NCBI RefSeq assembly: GCF_002028405.1
Contig: NZ_CP020046.1
Coordinates: 2,914,001-2,978,000 of the forward strand
Direction of reading: 5' to 3'
From: Thiomonas intermedia
GTDB taxonomy: Bacteria > Pseudomonadota > Gammaproteobacteria > Burkholderiales > Burkholderiaceae_C
Length of the DNA stretch: 64,000 bases
Shown here in pieces: positions 55,187-64,000 of the stretch. The translations under genes and the position numbers were made by a program. The notes under the pieces were generated by a model, which saw nothing but the letters and a program-made list of their open reading frames with translations, was not told where the DNA came from and ran no database searches. How positions within the stretch are numbered: position 1 is the first letter of the stretch; each line of letters starts with the position of its first letter.

Positions 55187-58100
55187 TCAGACGATCGCCA
55201 CCTCGGGCCGGGGCGCGCCCAGTTGTTTGAGCGTGTCGCGGATGAGCTGGGCGCGCTGCGCGGCGTCTTTGGTCGGGCGCTCGATGCGCAGCCGGTCGTT
55301 GCCGGTGAGCTTGATGTGGCGGTTCTTCTGGATGAGGTCGATGATGCGGGCGGCGTCCACCGGGGCATCCTTGCGGAAATGCAGAATGGCCACGTCCTCG
55401 GACGCGTCGATCTTGGTGATGCCGTAGCCCTGCGCGATCAGCCGCAGCCGGTGCGTGTCCACCAGCGCCTGCGCGGCGGGCGGCAGGCGGCCGAAGCGAT
55501 CGACGATTTCCTCGGCCACGCTGTCGAGCTGGGCGCTGTGGGTGGCGCTGGCCAGTCGCTTGTAGAGCGATAGCCGGGCATGCACGTCACCGCAATAGTC
55601 GTTGGGCAGCAGGGCGGGCACGTGCAGATTGATTTCGGTGGTCACGCCCAGCGGGTTGAGCAGGTCGGGCTCGCGGCCTGCGCGCAGCGCCTTCACGGCC
55701 TCGGTCAGCATGTCGTTGTAGAGCTGGAAGCCGATCTCCTGCATATTGCCCGACTGTTGCTCGCCCAGCACCTCGCCGGCGCCGCGAATCTCCAGGTCGT
55801 GCATGGCGAGGTAAAAGCCCGAGCCCAGTTCTTCCATCTGCTGAATGGCTTCGAGCCGCTGGCCGGCCTGCTTGGTCAGGCTCTGCACATCGGGCACCAG
55901 CAGATAGGCGTAGGCCTGGTGATGCGAGCGCCCGACGCGGCCGCGCAACTGGTGCAGCTGGGCCAGGCCGAACTTGTCGGCCCGCGCCATGATGATGGTG
56001 TTGGCGCTGGGCACGTCGATGCCGGTCTCGATGATGGTGGTGCACAGCAGGATGTTGAAGCGCTGGGCGTGGAAGTCGCGCATCACCCGCTCCAGATCGC
56101 GCTCGGGCATCTGGCCGTGGGCGATTTCGATGCGCGCTTCGGGCACCAGTTCTTCGAGCTGGCGCTTGCGGTTCTCGATGGTCTCGACTTCGTTGTGCAG
56201 GAAGTACACCTGGCCGCCGCGCTTGATTTCCCGCAGCATGGCCTCGCGCATCACGGCGCCGCTTTCGCTGCGCACGAAGGTCTTGATCGCCAGCCGCTTC
56301 TGCGGCGCGGTGGCGATGACGCTCAGGTCGCGCAGCCCTTCGAGCGCCATGCCCAGGGTGCGCGGAATGGGCGTGGCCGTAAGGGTGAGCAGATCGACCG
56401 AGGCGCGCAGCGCCTTGAGCGCCTCTTTGTGGCGCACGCCGAAGCGGTGCTCCTCGTCCACGATGACCAGGCCCAGCCGGTCGAACTTGACCGTGGGCGA
56501 CAGCAGCTTGTGCGTGCCGATGACGATGTCCACCGTGCCGCGGGCCAGCCCGTCGAGCGCGGCGCTGATCTCCTTGGTGCTGCGAAAGCGCGACATCTCG
56601 GCAATGCGCACCGGCCAGTCGGCGAAGCGGTTGCGGAAGGTCTCGCAGTGCTGCTCGGCCAGCAGGGTGGTGGGCGCGAGCACGGCCACCTGCCTGCCGC
56701 CCATCACCGCGACGAAGGCCGAACGCAGCGCCACCTCGGTCTTGCCGAAGCCGACGTCGCCGCAGACCAGGCGATCCATCGGCTTGGGGGAGATCATGTC
56801 CTGCACGACCGCGTGGATGGCCGCGGCCTGATCGGGCGTTTCCTCGAAGCCGAAACTCGCGGCGAAGGCCTCGTAGTCTTGAGGCGCGTAGCGGAAGGCG
56901 TGGCCCTCGTGGGCTGCGCGGCGGGCGTAGATGTTGAGCAGCTCGGCGGCGGCGTCGCGCACCTGCTCGGCGGCTTTGCGGCGGGCCTTGTCCCACTGGC
57001 CCGAGCCGAGGGTGTGCAACGGCGCGTCTTCCTGCGCCGCGCCGCTGTAGCGGCCGATGAGGTGCAGTTGCGACACGGGCACGTACAGCACCGCATCGTT
57101 GGCATAGACCAGATGCAGAAACTCCGCCGGGCCGTCGCCCAGATCGAGCTCGGCCAGACCCTGATAGCGGCCGATGCCGTGGTTGGCATGCACCACCGGA
57201 TCGCCCGGCTGCAGCTCGGCGAGGTCGTGGATCAGGGCGTCGACATTGCTGGCCTGCTCTTGCTTGCGGCGCCTGCGCTGGGCCGGGTTGAGGGCGAACA
57301 GCTCGGTCTCGGTGAGCACGGCCAGGCGGTCGGCCGGCAGCGAGAAGCCGCGCGCCAGCGGCCCCACGGCGAGGCCGAAGCCGGTGGTGCCCTGGACGAA
57401 GTCCTCCCAGCTCTCGGCGGGTTGGGCCGACAGCCCGGACTCCTGCAGCAGTTCGCGCAGGGTTTCGCGGCGTCCCGCGGACTCGGCCAGCAGCAGCGTG
57501 CGCCGGTGCTGCGCGCGGCCTTCCTCCAGCCATTGCGCCAGGCGCGCCAGCGGCCGCGTGGCGCGGCGGTCGGCGCTGATGTCGGGCAGGGCGCTGCTGG
57601 TGGGTTTGTCGGCCGCGTCCGGCGAGGGCCCGGCGTCGGCACGCGGGCGCAGCGCAAGCTGGGCGAGAGGCTTGATGCGGCTGAAGAATGCCTCCTCGTT
57701 CAGAAAGAGCTGGTCGGGGGCGAGGGCGGGGCGTTCGGGGTCGTGCCGCAGCAGGCGGTGGCGCTCCTGCGTGTCGGCCCAGAACTTCTGGATGGCCAGC
57801 GCGATGTCGCCGTGCAGCACCACGCGCGTGCGTTCGCCCAGATAGTCGGGCAGGGTGGCGGTGTGCTCGAAGAACAGCGGCAGGTAGTACTCGATGCCGG
57901 GCCCGGCCACGCCGTTGCCCATGTCCTTGTAGAGCGGGCTGCGGCTGGGGTCGCCCTCGAACACCTCGCGCCAGCGGGCGCGAAAGCGCTTCTGCGCCGC
58001 ATCGTCGAGCGGAAATTCGCGGCCGGGCAGCAGCCGCACTTCCTTGACCGGGTAGAGGCTGCGCTGGGTGTCGGGATCGAAGGCCTGGATGGCGTCGATG

Positions 58101-58681
58101 GTGTCGCCGAACAGGTCCACGCGGTAGGGCACGGGCGAGCCCATGGGGTGCAGGTCGATGAGGCCGCCGCGCACCGCGTATTCGCCCGGGGCCATCACCT
58201 GGCTGACGTGGTTGTAGCCGGCGAGCACGAGCTGGGCGCGCAGCGCGGCTTCGTTCAGCGCCTCGCCCTGGCGGAAATCGAAGGTGTAGGCCGCGAGGAA
58301 TTCCGCTGGCGCCAGCCGCTGGATGGCGGTGTTGGCCGGGGCGATGACCACGTCGATCTGCCGGTTGTGAATGGCCCACAGCGTGGCCAGCCGTTCGGAG
58401 ATCAGGTCCTGGTGCGGCGAAAAGCTGTCGTAAGGCAGGGTTTCCCAGTCGGGCAGCAGGCCGACGCGCAATTGCGGGGCGAACCACGGCATCTCGCCGA
58501 GCAGGCGCTGGGCGTCGCTGGCGCTTTCGGTGACGATGAGCCAGGGCGCCGCATCATCGCGCGGGGCGCACAACTCGGCCAGCAGCAGCGCATCGGCACT
58601 GCCTGCGGGAAGCGGCCAGCTCAGACGCTGGCCGGGCTTGAGCGCGGGCACTTGGGCGCGCAGGGCATGGACAATAGACAT
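55187..58681 (-). CDS. mfd: transcription-repair coupling factor Mfd
   Basis: 1164 aa, the normal Mfd length. It removes RNA polymerase stalled at DNA lesions and recruits UvrA. Order seen: N-terminal UvrB-like region (GSADALLLAELCAPRDDAAP), RNAP-interacting domain (PGDPVVHANHGIGRYQGL), translocase with Walker A GDVGFGKTEVALRSAFVAVM and DEEH box VIVDEEHRFGVRHKEALK, helicase motif RVGRSHHQAYAYLL, and C-terminal TRCF domain. A 1,186-codon open frame on the opposite strand is a shadow. Confidence 0.97.
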   Translation of the reverse strand: MSIVHALRAQVPALKPGQRLSWPLPAGSADALLLAELCAPRDDAAPWLIVTESASDAQRLLGEMPWFAPQLRVGLLPDWETLPYDSFSPHQDLISERLATLWAIHNRQIDVVIAPANTAIQRLAPAEFLAAYTFDFRQGEALNEAALRAQLVLAGYNHVSQVMAPGEYAVRGGLIDLHPMGSPVPYRVDLFGDTIDAIQAFDPDTQRSLYPVKEVRLLPGREFPLDDAAQKRFRARWREVFEGDPSRSPLYKDMGNGVAGPGIEYYLPLFFEHTATLPDYLGERTRVVLHGDIALAIQKFWADTQERHRLLRHDPERPALAPDQLFLNEEAFFSRIKPLAQLALRPRADAGPSPDAADKPTSSALPDISADRRATRPLARLAQWLEEGRAQHRRTLLLAESAGRRETLRELLQESGLSAQPAESWEDFVQGTTGFGLAVGPLARGFSLPADRLAVLTETELFALNPAQRRRRKQEQASNVDALIHDLAELQPGDPVVHANHGIGRYQGLAELDLGDGPAEFLHLVYANDAVLYVPVSQLHLIGRYSGAAQEDAPLHTLGSGQWDKARRKAAEQVRDAAAELLNIYARRAAHEGHAFRYAPQDYEAFAASFGFEETPDQAAAIHAVVQDMISPKPMDRLVCGDVGFGKTEVALRSAFVAVMGGRQVAVLAPTTLLAEQHCETFRNRFADWPVRIAEMSRFRSTKEISAALDGLARGTVDIVIGTHKLLSPTVKFDRLGLVIVDEEHRFGVRHKEALKALRASVDLLTLTATPIPRTLGMALEGLRDLSVIATAPQKRLAIKTFVRSESGAVMREAMLREIKRGGQVYFLHNEVETIENRKRQLEELVPEARIEIAHGQMPERDLERVMRDFHAQRFNILLCTTIIETGIDVPSANTIIMARADKFGLAQLHQLRGRVGRSHHQAYAYLLVPDVQSLTKQAGQRLEAIQQMEELGSGFYLAMHDLEIRGAGEVLGEQQSGNMQEIGFQLYNDMLTEAVKALRAGREPDLLNPLGVTTEINLHVPALLPNDYCGDVHARLSLYKRLASATHSAQLDSVAEEIVDRFGRLPPAAQALVDTHRLRLIAQGYGITKIDASEDVAILHFRKDAPVDAARIIDLIQKNRHIKLTGNDRLRIERPTKDAAQRAQLIRDTLKQLGAPRPEVAIV

Positions 58682-58724
58682 TGTTCAAATTTTCGCCCAA
58701 AGTCATGGGCACCCGTGTGTCGTG

Positions 58725-59462
58725 ATGCAAATGCCGCCCGCTTCCCTGGTTCGACCCGTCAGCTGCCACGCCGTGATTCCGAGCGCCGGCGCCGGATCGC
58801 GCCTGCCCGGCGACGCGCCCAAGCAGTACCGGCGGCTGCTGGGCGAGGCCGTGGTGCAGCACACGGTACGGGCGTTTCTGCAGACGCCGCGCATCGCCTC
58901 GGTGTCGGTGGTGGTGCAGGAGGGCGACGCCTGGGCGGCCGACAGCCTGCAGGCCGATGCGCGGCTGCAACGGGTGCCGCGCGGCGGCGCCACCCGGGCG
59001 CACAGCGTGCTCGGCGGCCTGGAGGCTCTGCTCGCTTCCGGCGCCGACGTGAGCGACTGGGCGCTGGTGCACGACGCCGCACGCTGCTGCATCACGCCCG
59101 AGCTGATCGACCGCCTGATCGACGCCTGCCTGCCCGATGACGTCGGTGGACTTCTGGCGCTGCCCCTGCCCGACACGCTCAAGGCCGCCGACGCGCAGGG
59201 CCGCGTGGCGCGCACCGAGCCGCGCGAGGGGCGCTGGCTGGCGCAGACGCCGCAGATGTTTCGCATCGGCGCGCTGCGCTGCGCGCTGCAGACGGCGCTT
59301 GCTGATCACGTTGCGCTGACTGACGAAGCCAGCGCGATGGAGCGGCAGGGCGCGCACCCTCTGCTGGTCACTGGCGCGTCGTGGAATTTCAAGATCACCT
59401 ATCCCCAGGACCTCGAGCTCGCGCAGGCCTTGCTCGCCGCACGAACAGGAGCAAGCCCATGA
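58725..59462 (+). CDS. ispD: 2-C-methyl-D-erythritol 4-phosphate cytidylyltransferase
   Basis: 245 aa. MEP-pathway enzyme joining CTP and methylerythritol phosphate. CTP loop [20 protein letters not shown] (usually G-x-G-x-R-M), [20 protein letters not shown], and [20 protein letters not shown] are visible. The start is uncertain: ATG 58725, ATG 58731 or GTG 58722 are in frame and none has a clear ribosome site. Divergent from mfd (43 bp); ATGA overlap with ispF. Confidence 0.93.
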   Translation: MQMPPASLVRPVSCHAVIPSAGAGSRLPGDAPKQYRRLLGEAVVQHTVRAFLQTPRIASVSVVVQEGDAWAADSLQADARLQRVPRGGATRAHSVLGGLEALLASGADVSDWALVHDAARCCITPELIDRLIDACLPDDVGGLLALPLPDTLKAADAQGRVARTEPREGRWLAQTPQMFRIGALRCALQTALADHVALTDEASAMERQGAHPLLVTGASWNFKITYPQDLELAQALLAARTGASP

Positions 59463-59941
59463 CGCAAATCCGCATAGGCGAGGGCTACGACGTCCACGCC
59501 CTCGTTCCCGGCCGCAAGCTCATCATCGGCGGCGTGACGATTCCATACCACCTCGGCCTGCTCGGCCATTCCGACGCCGACGTGCTGCTGCACGCCATCA
59601 CCGACGCCTTGCTGGGCGCGGCCGGGCTGGGCGACATCGGCCAGCATTTCCCCGATACCGATGCGCGCTTCAAGGGCGCCGATTCGGGCGAACTGCTGCA
59701 GCAGGCGCGGCAAAGCGTGCAGGCGCGGGGCTGGAGCCTCGTCAATGTGGATTGCACCGTGATGGCCCAGGCGCCCAAGCTGGCGCCCCATCGCGACGCC
59801 ATTCGCCAGCGCATCGCCACGCTGCTGGCGGTGGAGCTTGAGCAGGTCAATGTCAAAGGCAAGACCACCGAACGTCTGGGTTTTGTCGGCCGCGGCGAGG
59901 GCATCGCCGCCAGTGCGGTCTGCCTGTTGCAGCGCGATTGA
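59459..59941 (+). CDS. ispF: 2-C-methyl-D-erythritol 2,4-cyclodiphosphate synthase
   Basis: 160 aa, normal length. It cyclises CDP-methylerythritol 2-phosphate. Metal ligands Asp and His in [12 protein letters not shown], and [30 protein letters not shown], and the C-terminal [19 protein letters not shown] match the family. The start overlaps the ispD stop by 4 bp (ATGA), fixing it. Confidence 0.97.
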   Translation: MTQIRIGEGYDVHALVPGRKLIIGGVTIPYHLGLLGHSDADVLLHAITDALLGAAGLGDIGQHFPDTDARFKGADSGELLQQARQSVQARGWSLVNVDCTVMAQAPKLAPHRDAIRQRIATLLAVELEQVNVKGKTTERLGFVGRGEGIAASAVCLLQRD

Positions 59942-60004
59942 ACTCAGATTTTCCATCGGACGGCCCTTCGGGCCTACTCGATCCCTGGCGGCCGCTTGCG
60001 GCAT

Positions 60005-60218
60005 CTTGCTCCCCCTCCCAGCCTCCCCCACGTCGTGGGGGAGGAGAAAACTGCGCTGCGCGTGATCTGCGTAAGCCCTCCCAGCCTCCCCCACATCGTG
60101 GGGGAGGAGTAAACAGCGCTGCGCGTGATCTGCGTAAGCCCCTCCCGACCTCACCCACGCTGTGGGGGAGGCGTGTTGGCTCCCTCTCCACTTGTGGGGA
60201 GGGTTGGGGTGGGGAGCC
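60005..60218 (-). repeat. composite palindromic repeat element, copy 2, inverted
   Basis: Palindromes at 60022-60044, 60085-60107 and 60149-60171 (period 63-64 bp) with the linker CTGCGCTGCGCGTGATCTGC and GTAAGCCCTCCC between them, and a terminal CCCTCTCCACTTGTGGGGAG palindrome. On the minus strand it reads in the same order as the element at 48831. The 338-bp gap 59942-60279 contains nothing else I can support. Confidence 0.85.
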
Positions 60219-60279
60219 GTTTCAAACCGCAACGTGGCGGATCAATCATGGAAAATCTGGGTTGAACCCGGAGCCGACC

Positions 60280-60744
60280 ATGACGCCACACCGCTTCCTG
60301 CGCTTGTTTTTTCTTCTGCTCGGCCTGTTGGGCGCGACCCCGCTGTGGGCCGCCCAGACCGAGGTGAACACCGGCCTGCCGCAGGTGCGCCTGCAGATGG
60401 GCCGTCACGCCCTGACGGCCGAGGTGGCGGCCACGGCCGAGCAGCAGCAGACCGGCCTGATGAACCGCCGCAGCCTGGCGGCGAATCACGGCATGGTCTT
60501 CGTCTTCGCCCAGACCCAGCCGGTCTGCATGTGGATGAAGAACACCCTCATCCCCCTGTCGGTCGCCTTCATCACGGCGCAGGGCCGCATCGTCAACATC
60601 GCCGACATGCAGCCCCAGACCGAAGACGTGCATTGCGCGCAGACCGAGGTGCGCTACGCACTGGAGGCGCCGCTGCACTGGTTCGCGCAGCGCGGCGTCC
60701 GGCCGGGCATGAGTGTGCTGGGCCTGTCGGCCGCGGGCCGCTGA
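60280..60744 (+). CDS. DUF192 exported protein
   Basis: 154 aa. Signal peptide ~1-24 (cleavage near LWAAQ), then a DUF192 domain with QTGLMNRRSLAANHGMVFVF, CMWMKNTLIPLSVAFI and VRYALEAPLHWFAQRGVRPG. The family is widespread and small; its function is unknown. ATG 60280 is chosen because the signal peptide begins there; the frame upstream runs through the repeat element. Confidence 0.85.
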   Translation: MTPHRFLRLFFLLLGLLGATPLWAAQTEVNTGLPQVRLQMGRHALTAEVAATAEQQQTGLMNRRSLAANHGMVFVFAQTQPVCMWMKNTLIPLSVAFITAQGRIVNIADMQPQTEDVHCAQTEVRYALEAPLHWFAQRGVRPGMSVLGLSAAGR

Positions 60745-60887
60745 CCGGCGCTTTCCGGCCGATCCCCGGGCGACACAACTGGTGACATCTCCGTGCGGCG
60801 CGCATGTCGCCGGAGCGGGGGGACTTTCGTTGATTCGACATGGCTGCCATGGCTGTGTTCCCTGTCGAAACTCAAAGAAAGTCCATC

Positions 60888-60998
60888 ATGCACGCTCCCC
60901 TTCGTCCCACCATGCTCGCGCTGCTCTCCGTCAGCGCCGTGCTCACCGCTCCGCTGAACCGTCAGGAAGACGCCATCAGCCGGGAGATCGCGCAATGA
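60888..60998 (+). CDS. small hypothetical ORF coupled to a lipoprotein gene
   Basis: 36 codons, beginning MHAPLRPTMLALLSVSAVLT: a short hydrophobic stretch flanked by charged residues, then QEDAISREIAQ. Its TGA overlaps the ATG of the following lipoprotein gene (ATGA), and a weak AAAGAAAG lies upstream. It could be a tiny membrane peptide or a translated leader. No family recognised. Confidence 0.35.
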   Translation: MHAPLRPTMLALLSVSAVLTAPLNRQEDAISREIAQ

Positions 60999-61213
60999 AG
61001 GCCCTGAAACAAGCGGCCCGTTCGCGCCGCCTTCCTTTGGCAACTCTGGCGATTGCGGCCAGTCTCCTGCTCGGCGGCTGTTATGTGGCCCCGATCGCAC
61101 CGGCCCGCGTCTCGGGCGCGGTCGTGGTACGGCCGGAGGGCGGTGGCTGCTGGCACCAAGGCTGGCGCGGGCCGTACGGTGAATGGCACCCGGGACATCG
61201 GGGCGTGTGCTGA
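60995..61213 (+). CDS. small lipoprotein
   Basis: 72 aa. Basic N-terminus, hydrophobic core and lipobox LLGGC (Cys29) mark an outer- or inner-membrane lipoprotein. The mature part is Gly/Trp/His-rich (GGGCWHQGWRGPYGEWHPGH), resembling the small YXWGXGXGH-type lipoproteins seen in Burkholderiales. Function unknown. GGGAG 9 bp before the ATG. Confidence 0.65.
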   Translation: MKALKQAARSRRLPLATLAIAASLLLGGCYVAPIAPARVSGAVVVRPEGGGCWHQGWRGPYGEWHPGHRGVC

Positions 61214-61309
61214 GAAGGTGTGAACCCATCCGCTTTGGGCGCGCTTCTCGGTCACGCCGGATTCATTCGCACCTTCTGATCCCTCGCACGACTTCCGACC
61301 CCAACGACC

Positions 61310-63013
61310 ATGATCTCCGCCCTGTCTTCACCCCGCAATCCTTCGCGCCGTCGCTGGCTCGGCAGGCTCGCCGCCCTCGGCTTCGGGACGGCCGTGCTGG
61401 ACGCTCCCGCCATGGCCCAGATGGCCGCATCGCCGGATGTTGCCGCCCTGGCGCCCGCAGGAAGGCTGGACGCCGCGGCTCAGGCCGATCCCGTGGCCTT
61501 TCTCGATCGCGTGGGCTGGGGCGCCAGCGCCGGTCAGCTGCAGGCGTTGGCGCGCTTGGGGGCCACGGCTTATTTGCACGAGCTCTTGCAGCCCTCTGCA
61601 GATCCGGCCCTGCCGCCGGACTGGGCGGCGCAGCTCGCCGCGCTGCCGGTGAACCAGCCGCTGGAAACGCTGATCCCGCCCATCGTTCGTGAGGAGCGGG
61701 CGATCCGCCAGGCCCGCAAGGACGACCCGCAGGCCGACGCGGCCGACGCCGAGGCCCGGCTCAAGGCGATCAACCGCTTCAAGTACGACCTGGCCCAGCA
61801 GGCGGCGGCGCAGCAGGTGGTGCTGGGCCTGTATGCGCAGAACGGGCTGCAGCAGCGTCTGAGCTGGTTCTGGCTGAATCACTTCAACGTGTTTCGCAGC
61901 GGCAATATCGGCCCGATGATGGGCGATTACACGCAGCGCGTCATCGCGCCGCACGCGCTGGGCCGGTTCCGCGATCTGTTGCGCGCCACGATGTTTTCGC
62001 CGCAGATGCTGCTTTATCTGAACAACGCGCAGAACGCCCGTGGCCACGTGAACGAAAACTATGCGCGCGAGGTGATGGAGCTGCACACCCTGGGCGTGGG
62101 CAGCGGCTACACCCAGGCGGATGTGACCAACCTGGCGCGCGCGCTCACCGGCCTGGGGGTGGATCTGCTGGACAAGCCGGTGCGGGTGCGCCCGGCGCTG
62201 CGCGCCGATCTGTGGCGGCAGGGGCTGGTGGTGTTCAACCCCGCACGGCACGACGCCGATCCCAAGACCGTGCTCGGCCACACCCTGCAGGGACGCGGCC
62301 TGGACGAAATCGACGAGGTCATCGCGCTGCTGGCCGATCACCCCGCCACGGCGCGGCACATCAGCACGCAACTGGCGCAGTATTTCGTCGCCGATGCTCC
62401 GCCGCCCGCGCTCGTCGAGAGCATGACGCAGCGCTGGCGCGCCACGGGCGGCCAGATCGCCGAGGTGCTGCGGGCGATGTTCACCAGCCCGGCGTTCATC
62501 GCCAGCCTGCGCCAGCCCCAGTTCAAAGACCCGACGCGCTATGTGCTGTCGGCGCTGCGCGCCAGCCTGGGAGACGAGCCGATCCGCAACCCGCAGCCGG
62601 TGCTGGGCATGCTGGCCCGCCTGGGCGAGCCGCTGTTCGGGCGCCAGACCCCTGATGGCTATCCGCTGGACGCCGGCGCCTGGGACGGCTCGGGCCAGCT
62701 CACCGCGCGCTTCGAAGTGGCGCGGCAGATCGGAGGCGGCGCGTCCGCGCTGTTCGCCCCGCCGCCAGACTTCATGCGCCAGAGCGCCCCGCCCGCCACG
62801 GCGGACATGGCCCAGACCATGGACGCGCCGCTGGCCGACCACGCCAGGGCCAAACCGCCGCACCGCCCGCCGCCCGATCTGGCGCGCAGCGCGGTCTATC
62901 TGGCGCAACAAAACCAGCTCAGCACCGCCACCCTGCGGGCGCTGGCGCAGGCCGACAACCGCCTGAGCTGGAACACGCTGTGGCTGTCGTCACCGGAATT
63001 CATGAACGCCTGA
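61310..63013 (+). CDS. DUF1800 family protein with Tat signal
   Basis: 567 aa. N-terminus SPRNPSRRRWLGRLAALGFG is a twin-arginine signal. The DUF1800 domain includes RVGWGASAGQLQALARLG, LSWFWLNHFNVFRSGN, GHVNENYAREVMELHTLGVG and YTQADVTNLARALTG. Exported protein of unknown function; DUF1800 and DUF1501 genes are usually adjacent and in this order. Followed after 11 bp by the DUF1501 gene. Confidence 0.9.
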   Translation: MISALSSPRNPSRRRWLGRLAALGFGTAVLDAPAMAQMAASPDVAALAPAGRLDAAAQADPVAFLDRVGWGASAGQLQALARLGATAYLHELLQPSADPALPPDWAAQLAALPVNQPLETLIPPIVREERAIRQARKDDPQADAADAEARLKAINRFKYDLAQQAAAQQVVLGLYAQNGLQQRLSWFWLNHFNVFRSGNIGPMMGDYTQRVIAPHALGRFRDLLRATMFSPQMLLYLNNAQNARGHVNENYAREVMELHTLGVGSGYTQADVTNLARALTGLGVDLLDKPVRVRPALRADLWRQGLVVFNPARHDADPKTVLGHTLQGRGLDEIDEVIALLADHPATARHISTQLAQYFVADAPPPALVESMTQRWRATGGQIAEVLRAMFTSPAFIASLRQPQFKDPTRYVLSALRASLGDEPIRNPQPVLGMLARLGEPLFGRQTPDGYPLDAGAWDGSGQLTARFEVARQIGGGASALFAPPPDFMRQSAPPATADMAQTMDAPLADHARAKPPHRPPPDLARSAVYLAQQNQLSTATLRALAQADNRLSWNTLWLSSPEFMNA

Positions 63014-63024
63014 AGGAGCTTGCC

Positions 63025-64000
63025 ATGCAACGCCGCCATTTCCTGCAAACCGCCGCTGCCGCCACGCTGTCCACGCCCATGAGCCGCCTCTGGGCGGCGC
63101 CCGCGGCGCAGGGGCAGCCCAAATTCATCCTGGTGTTTTTGCGCGGCGCCTACGACGCCACCAATCTGCTCGTGCCCCACGCCAACAGCTTCTACTACGA
63201 GTCGCGTCCGCATATCGCCGTGCCCCGGCCGGGCGAGGGCGCCGATGCGGCCATTGCGCTGAACGCCGACTGGGCGCTGCATCCCGCGCTGCGCGAGTCC
63301 ATGCTGCCGCTGTGGCAGGCCGGGCAACTGGCCTTCGTGCCCTTCGCCGGCACGCGCGACATGACCCGCAGTCACTTCGAAACCCAGGACCACATCGAGC
63401 TCGGCCAGGGACCGCAGACCCGCGACTTCAACGACGGTTTTCTCAACCGCCTGGTGCAGCAGATCGGCGGCCGCGCGCAGCCCATGGCCTTCACCGCGCA
63501 GCTTCCGCTCTCGCTGCGCGGCACGCACCGCGTGCCCAACCTCGCCATCGCCCAGGCCGGACATACCGGCATCGACGATCGCCAGCGGGCGCTGATCGAA
63601 AGCATGTGGAGCCATTCGGCGCAAGGCGCCGCCGTGCGCGAAGGCTTCGCCGTGCATCAGACCGTGGCGCAGGACATGCAGGCCTCGGGCTGGCAGGCCG
63701 AGATGGTCGCCGCCAGCCGCGGCGCGGTGGCGCCCAAGGGCTTCGTCGCCGAGGCCGTGCGCATCGGCGGACTCATGCGCGACAGCTTCAACGTCGGCTT
63801 CATCGACGTGGGTGGCTGGGACACCCATGTGAACGAAGCCACCGACAACGGCGCCCGCGGCCAACTCGCCGACAAGCTGGCCGCACTCGGCCAGGGGCTG
63901 GCAGGGCTGGCGCAGGCCATGGGCCCCGCCTGGCATCACACCACCGTGGTCGTGCTCAGCGAGTTCGGCCGCACCTTCCGCGAAAACGGCAACCGCGGCA
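63025..64000 (+). CDS. DUF1501 family protein with Tat-like signal, 3' truncated
   Basis: 325 codons to the window end with no stop. N-terminus MQRRHFLQTAAAATLSTPMS is a twin-arginine signal. DUF1501 (alkaline-phosphatase-superfamily-like) features: ILVFLRGAYDATNLLVPH, FAGTRDMTRSHFETQDHIEL, FIDVGGWDTHVNE and VVVLSEFGRTFRENG. Function unknown. AAGGAG lies 8 bp before the ATG. Confidence 0.9.
   Translation, partial: MQRRHFLQTAAAATLSTPMSRLWAAPAAQGQPKFILVFLRGAYDATNLLVPHANSFYYESRPHIAVPRPGEGADAAIALNADWALHPALRESMLPLWQAGQLAFVPFAGTRDMTRSHFETQDHIELGQGPQTRDFNDGFLNRLVQQIGGRAQPMAFTAQLPLSLRGTHRVPNLAIAQAGHTGIDDRQRALIESMWSHSAQGAAVREGFAVHQTVAQDMQASGWQAEMVAASRGAVAPKGFVAEAVRIGGLMRDSFNVGFIDVGGWDTHVNEATDNGARGQLADKLAALGQGLAGLAQAMGPAWHHTTVVVLSEFGRTFRENGNRG

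Noticed and set aside
55580-59140. 1,186-codon open frame antisense to mfd, running into ispD
   Set aside because: Shadow of mfd; low-complexity composition and no motifs.

Overview
The window reads as a gene-dense, high-GC betaproteobacterial chromosome. Protein sequences and gene order (carA-leuE-carB-greA, yhbY/rlmE-ftsH-folP-glmM, pst-pho-ppk/ppx) point to Burkholderiales, most likely a Thiomonas-like acid-tolerant sulfur or metal oxidiser. The genus is inferred from memory of similar proteins; no search was run. No tRNA, rRNA, CRISPR array, phage or insertion sequence was seen.

Layout. 1-11.7 kb holds housekeeping genes: carbamoyl-phosphate synthase (carA cut by the window edge, carB), greA, a DUF4149 membrane protein, yhbY, rlmE, ftsH, folP, glmM. 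11.7-25.5 kb is a phosphate supercluster: two pstSCA sets, a single pstB, phoU, phoB, phoR, then divergent ppk1 and ppx. PhoB-box-like direct repeats with an 11-bp period precede both pstS genes. A third, four-unit array precedes an OlsB-like ornithine-lipid acyltransferase at 47.1 kb, and a weaker set lies between ppk1 and ppx.

26.6-40.1 kb is the most unusual part. Two fluoride riboswitches (crcB motif) face each other about 13.3 kb apart, each behind a recognisable promoter. The left one drives rightward a small ORF, cyclopropane fatty acid synthase and two MutS-like ATPases. The right one drives leftward a six-gene hydrogenase-4/complex-I-like membrane complex, then the fluoride channel crcB and a DUF190 gene. 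The hydrogenase-like large subunit lacks the NiFe cysteines, so this is an Ehr-type complex rather than a hydrogenase. The two transcription units converge near 31.5 kb. I read the block as a fluoride-resistance island combining F- export (CrcB), membrane remodelling (Cfa), a proton- or ion-translocating complex, and MutS-like ATPases of unknown role.

40.2-47.7 kb carries fumC, the biotin genes bioA-bioF-bioD coupled to a cytochrome P450 (possible BioI-type pimelate supply), the OlsB-like gene and sixA. 47.8-64 kb carries an AEC transporter, a TlyC/CorC-type protein, metC, a DUF2254 protein, a glycine-zipper lipoprotein, serB, mfd, ispD-ispF, DUF192, a small lipoprotein, and a Tat-exported DUF1800/DUF1501 pair (the last cut by the window end). 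Two copies of a composite palindromic repeat with a 63-bp unit lie in opposite orientation at 48.8 and 60.0 kb.
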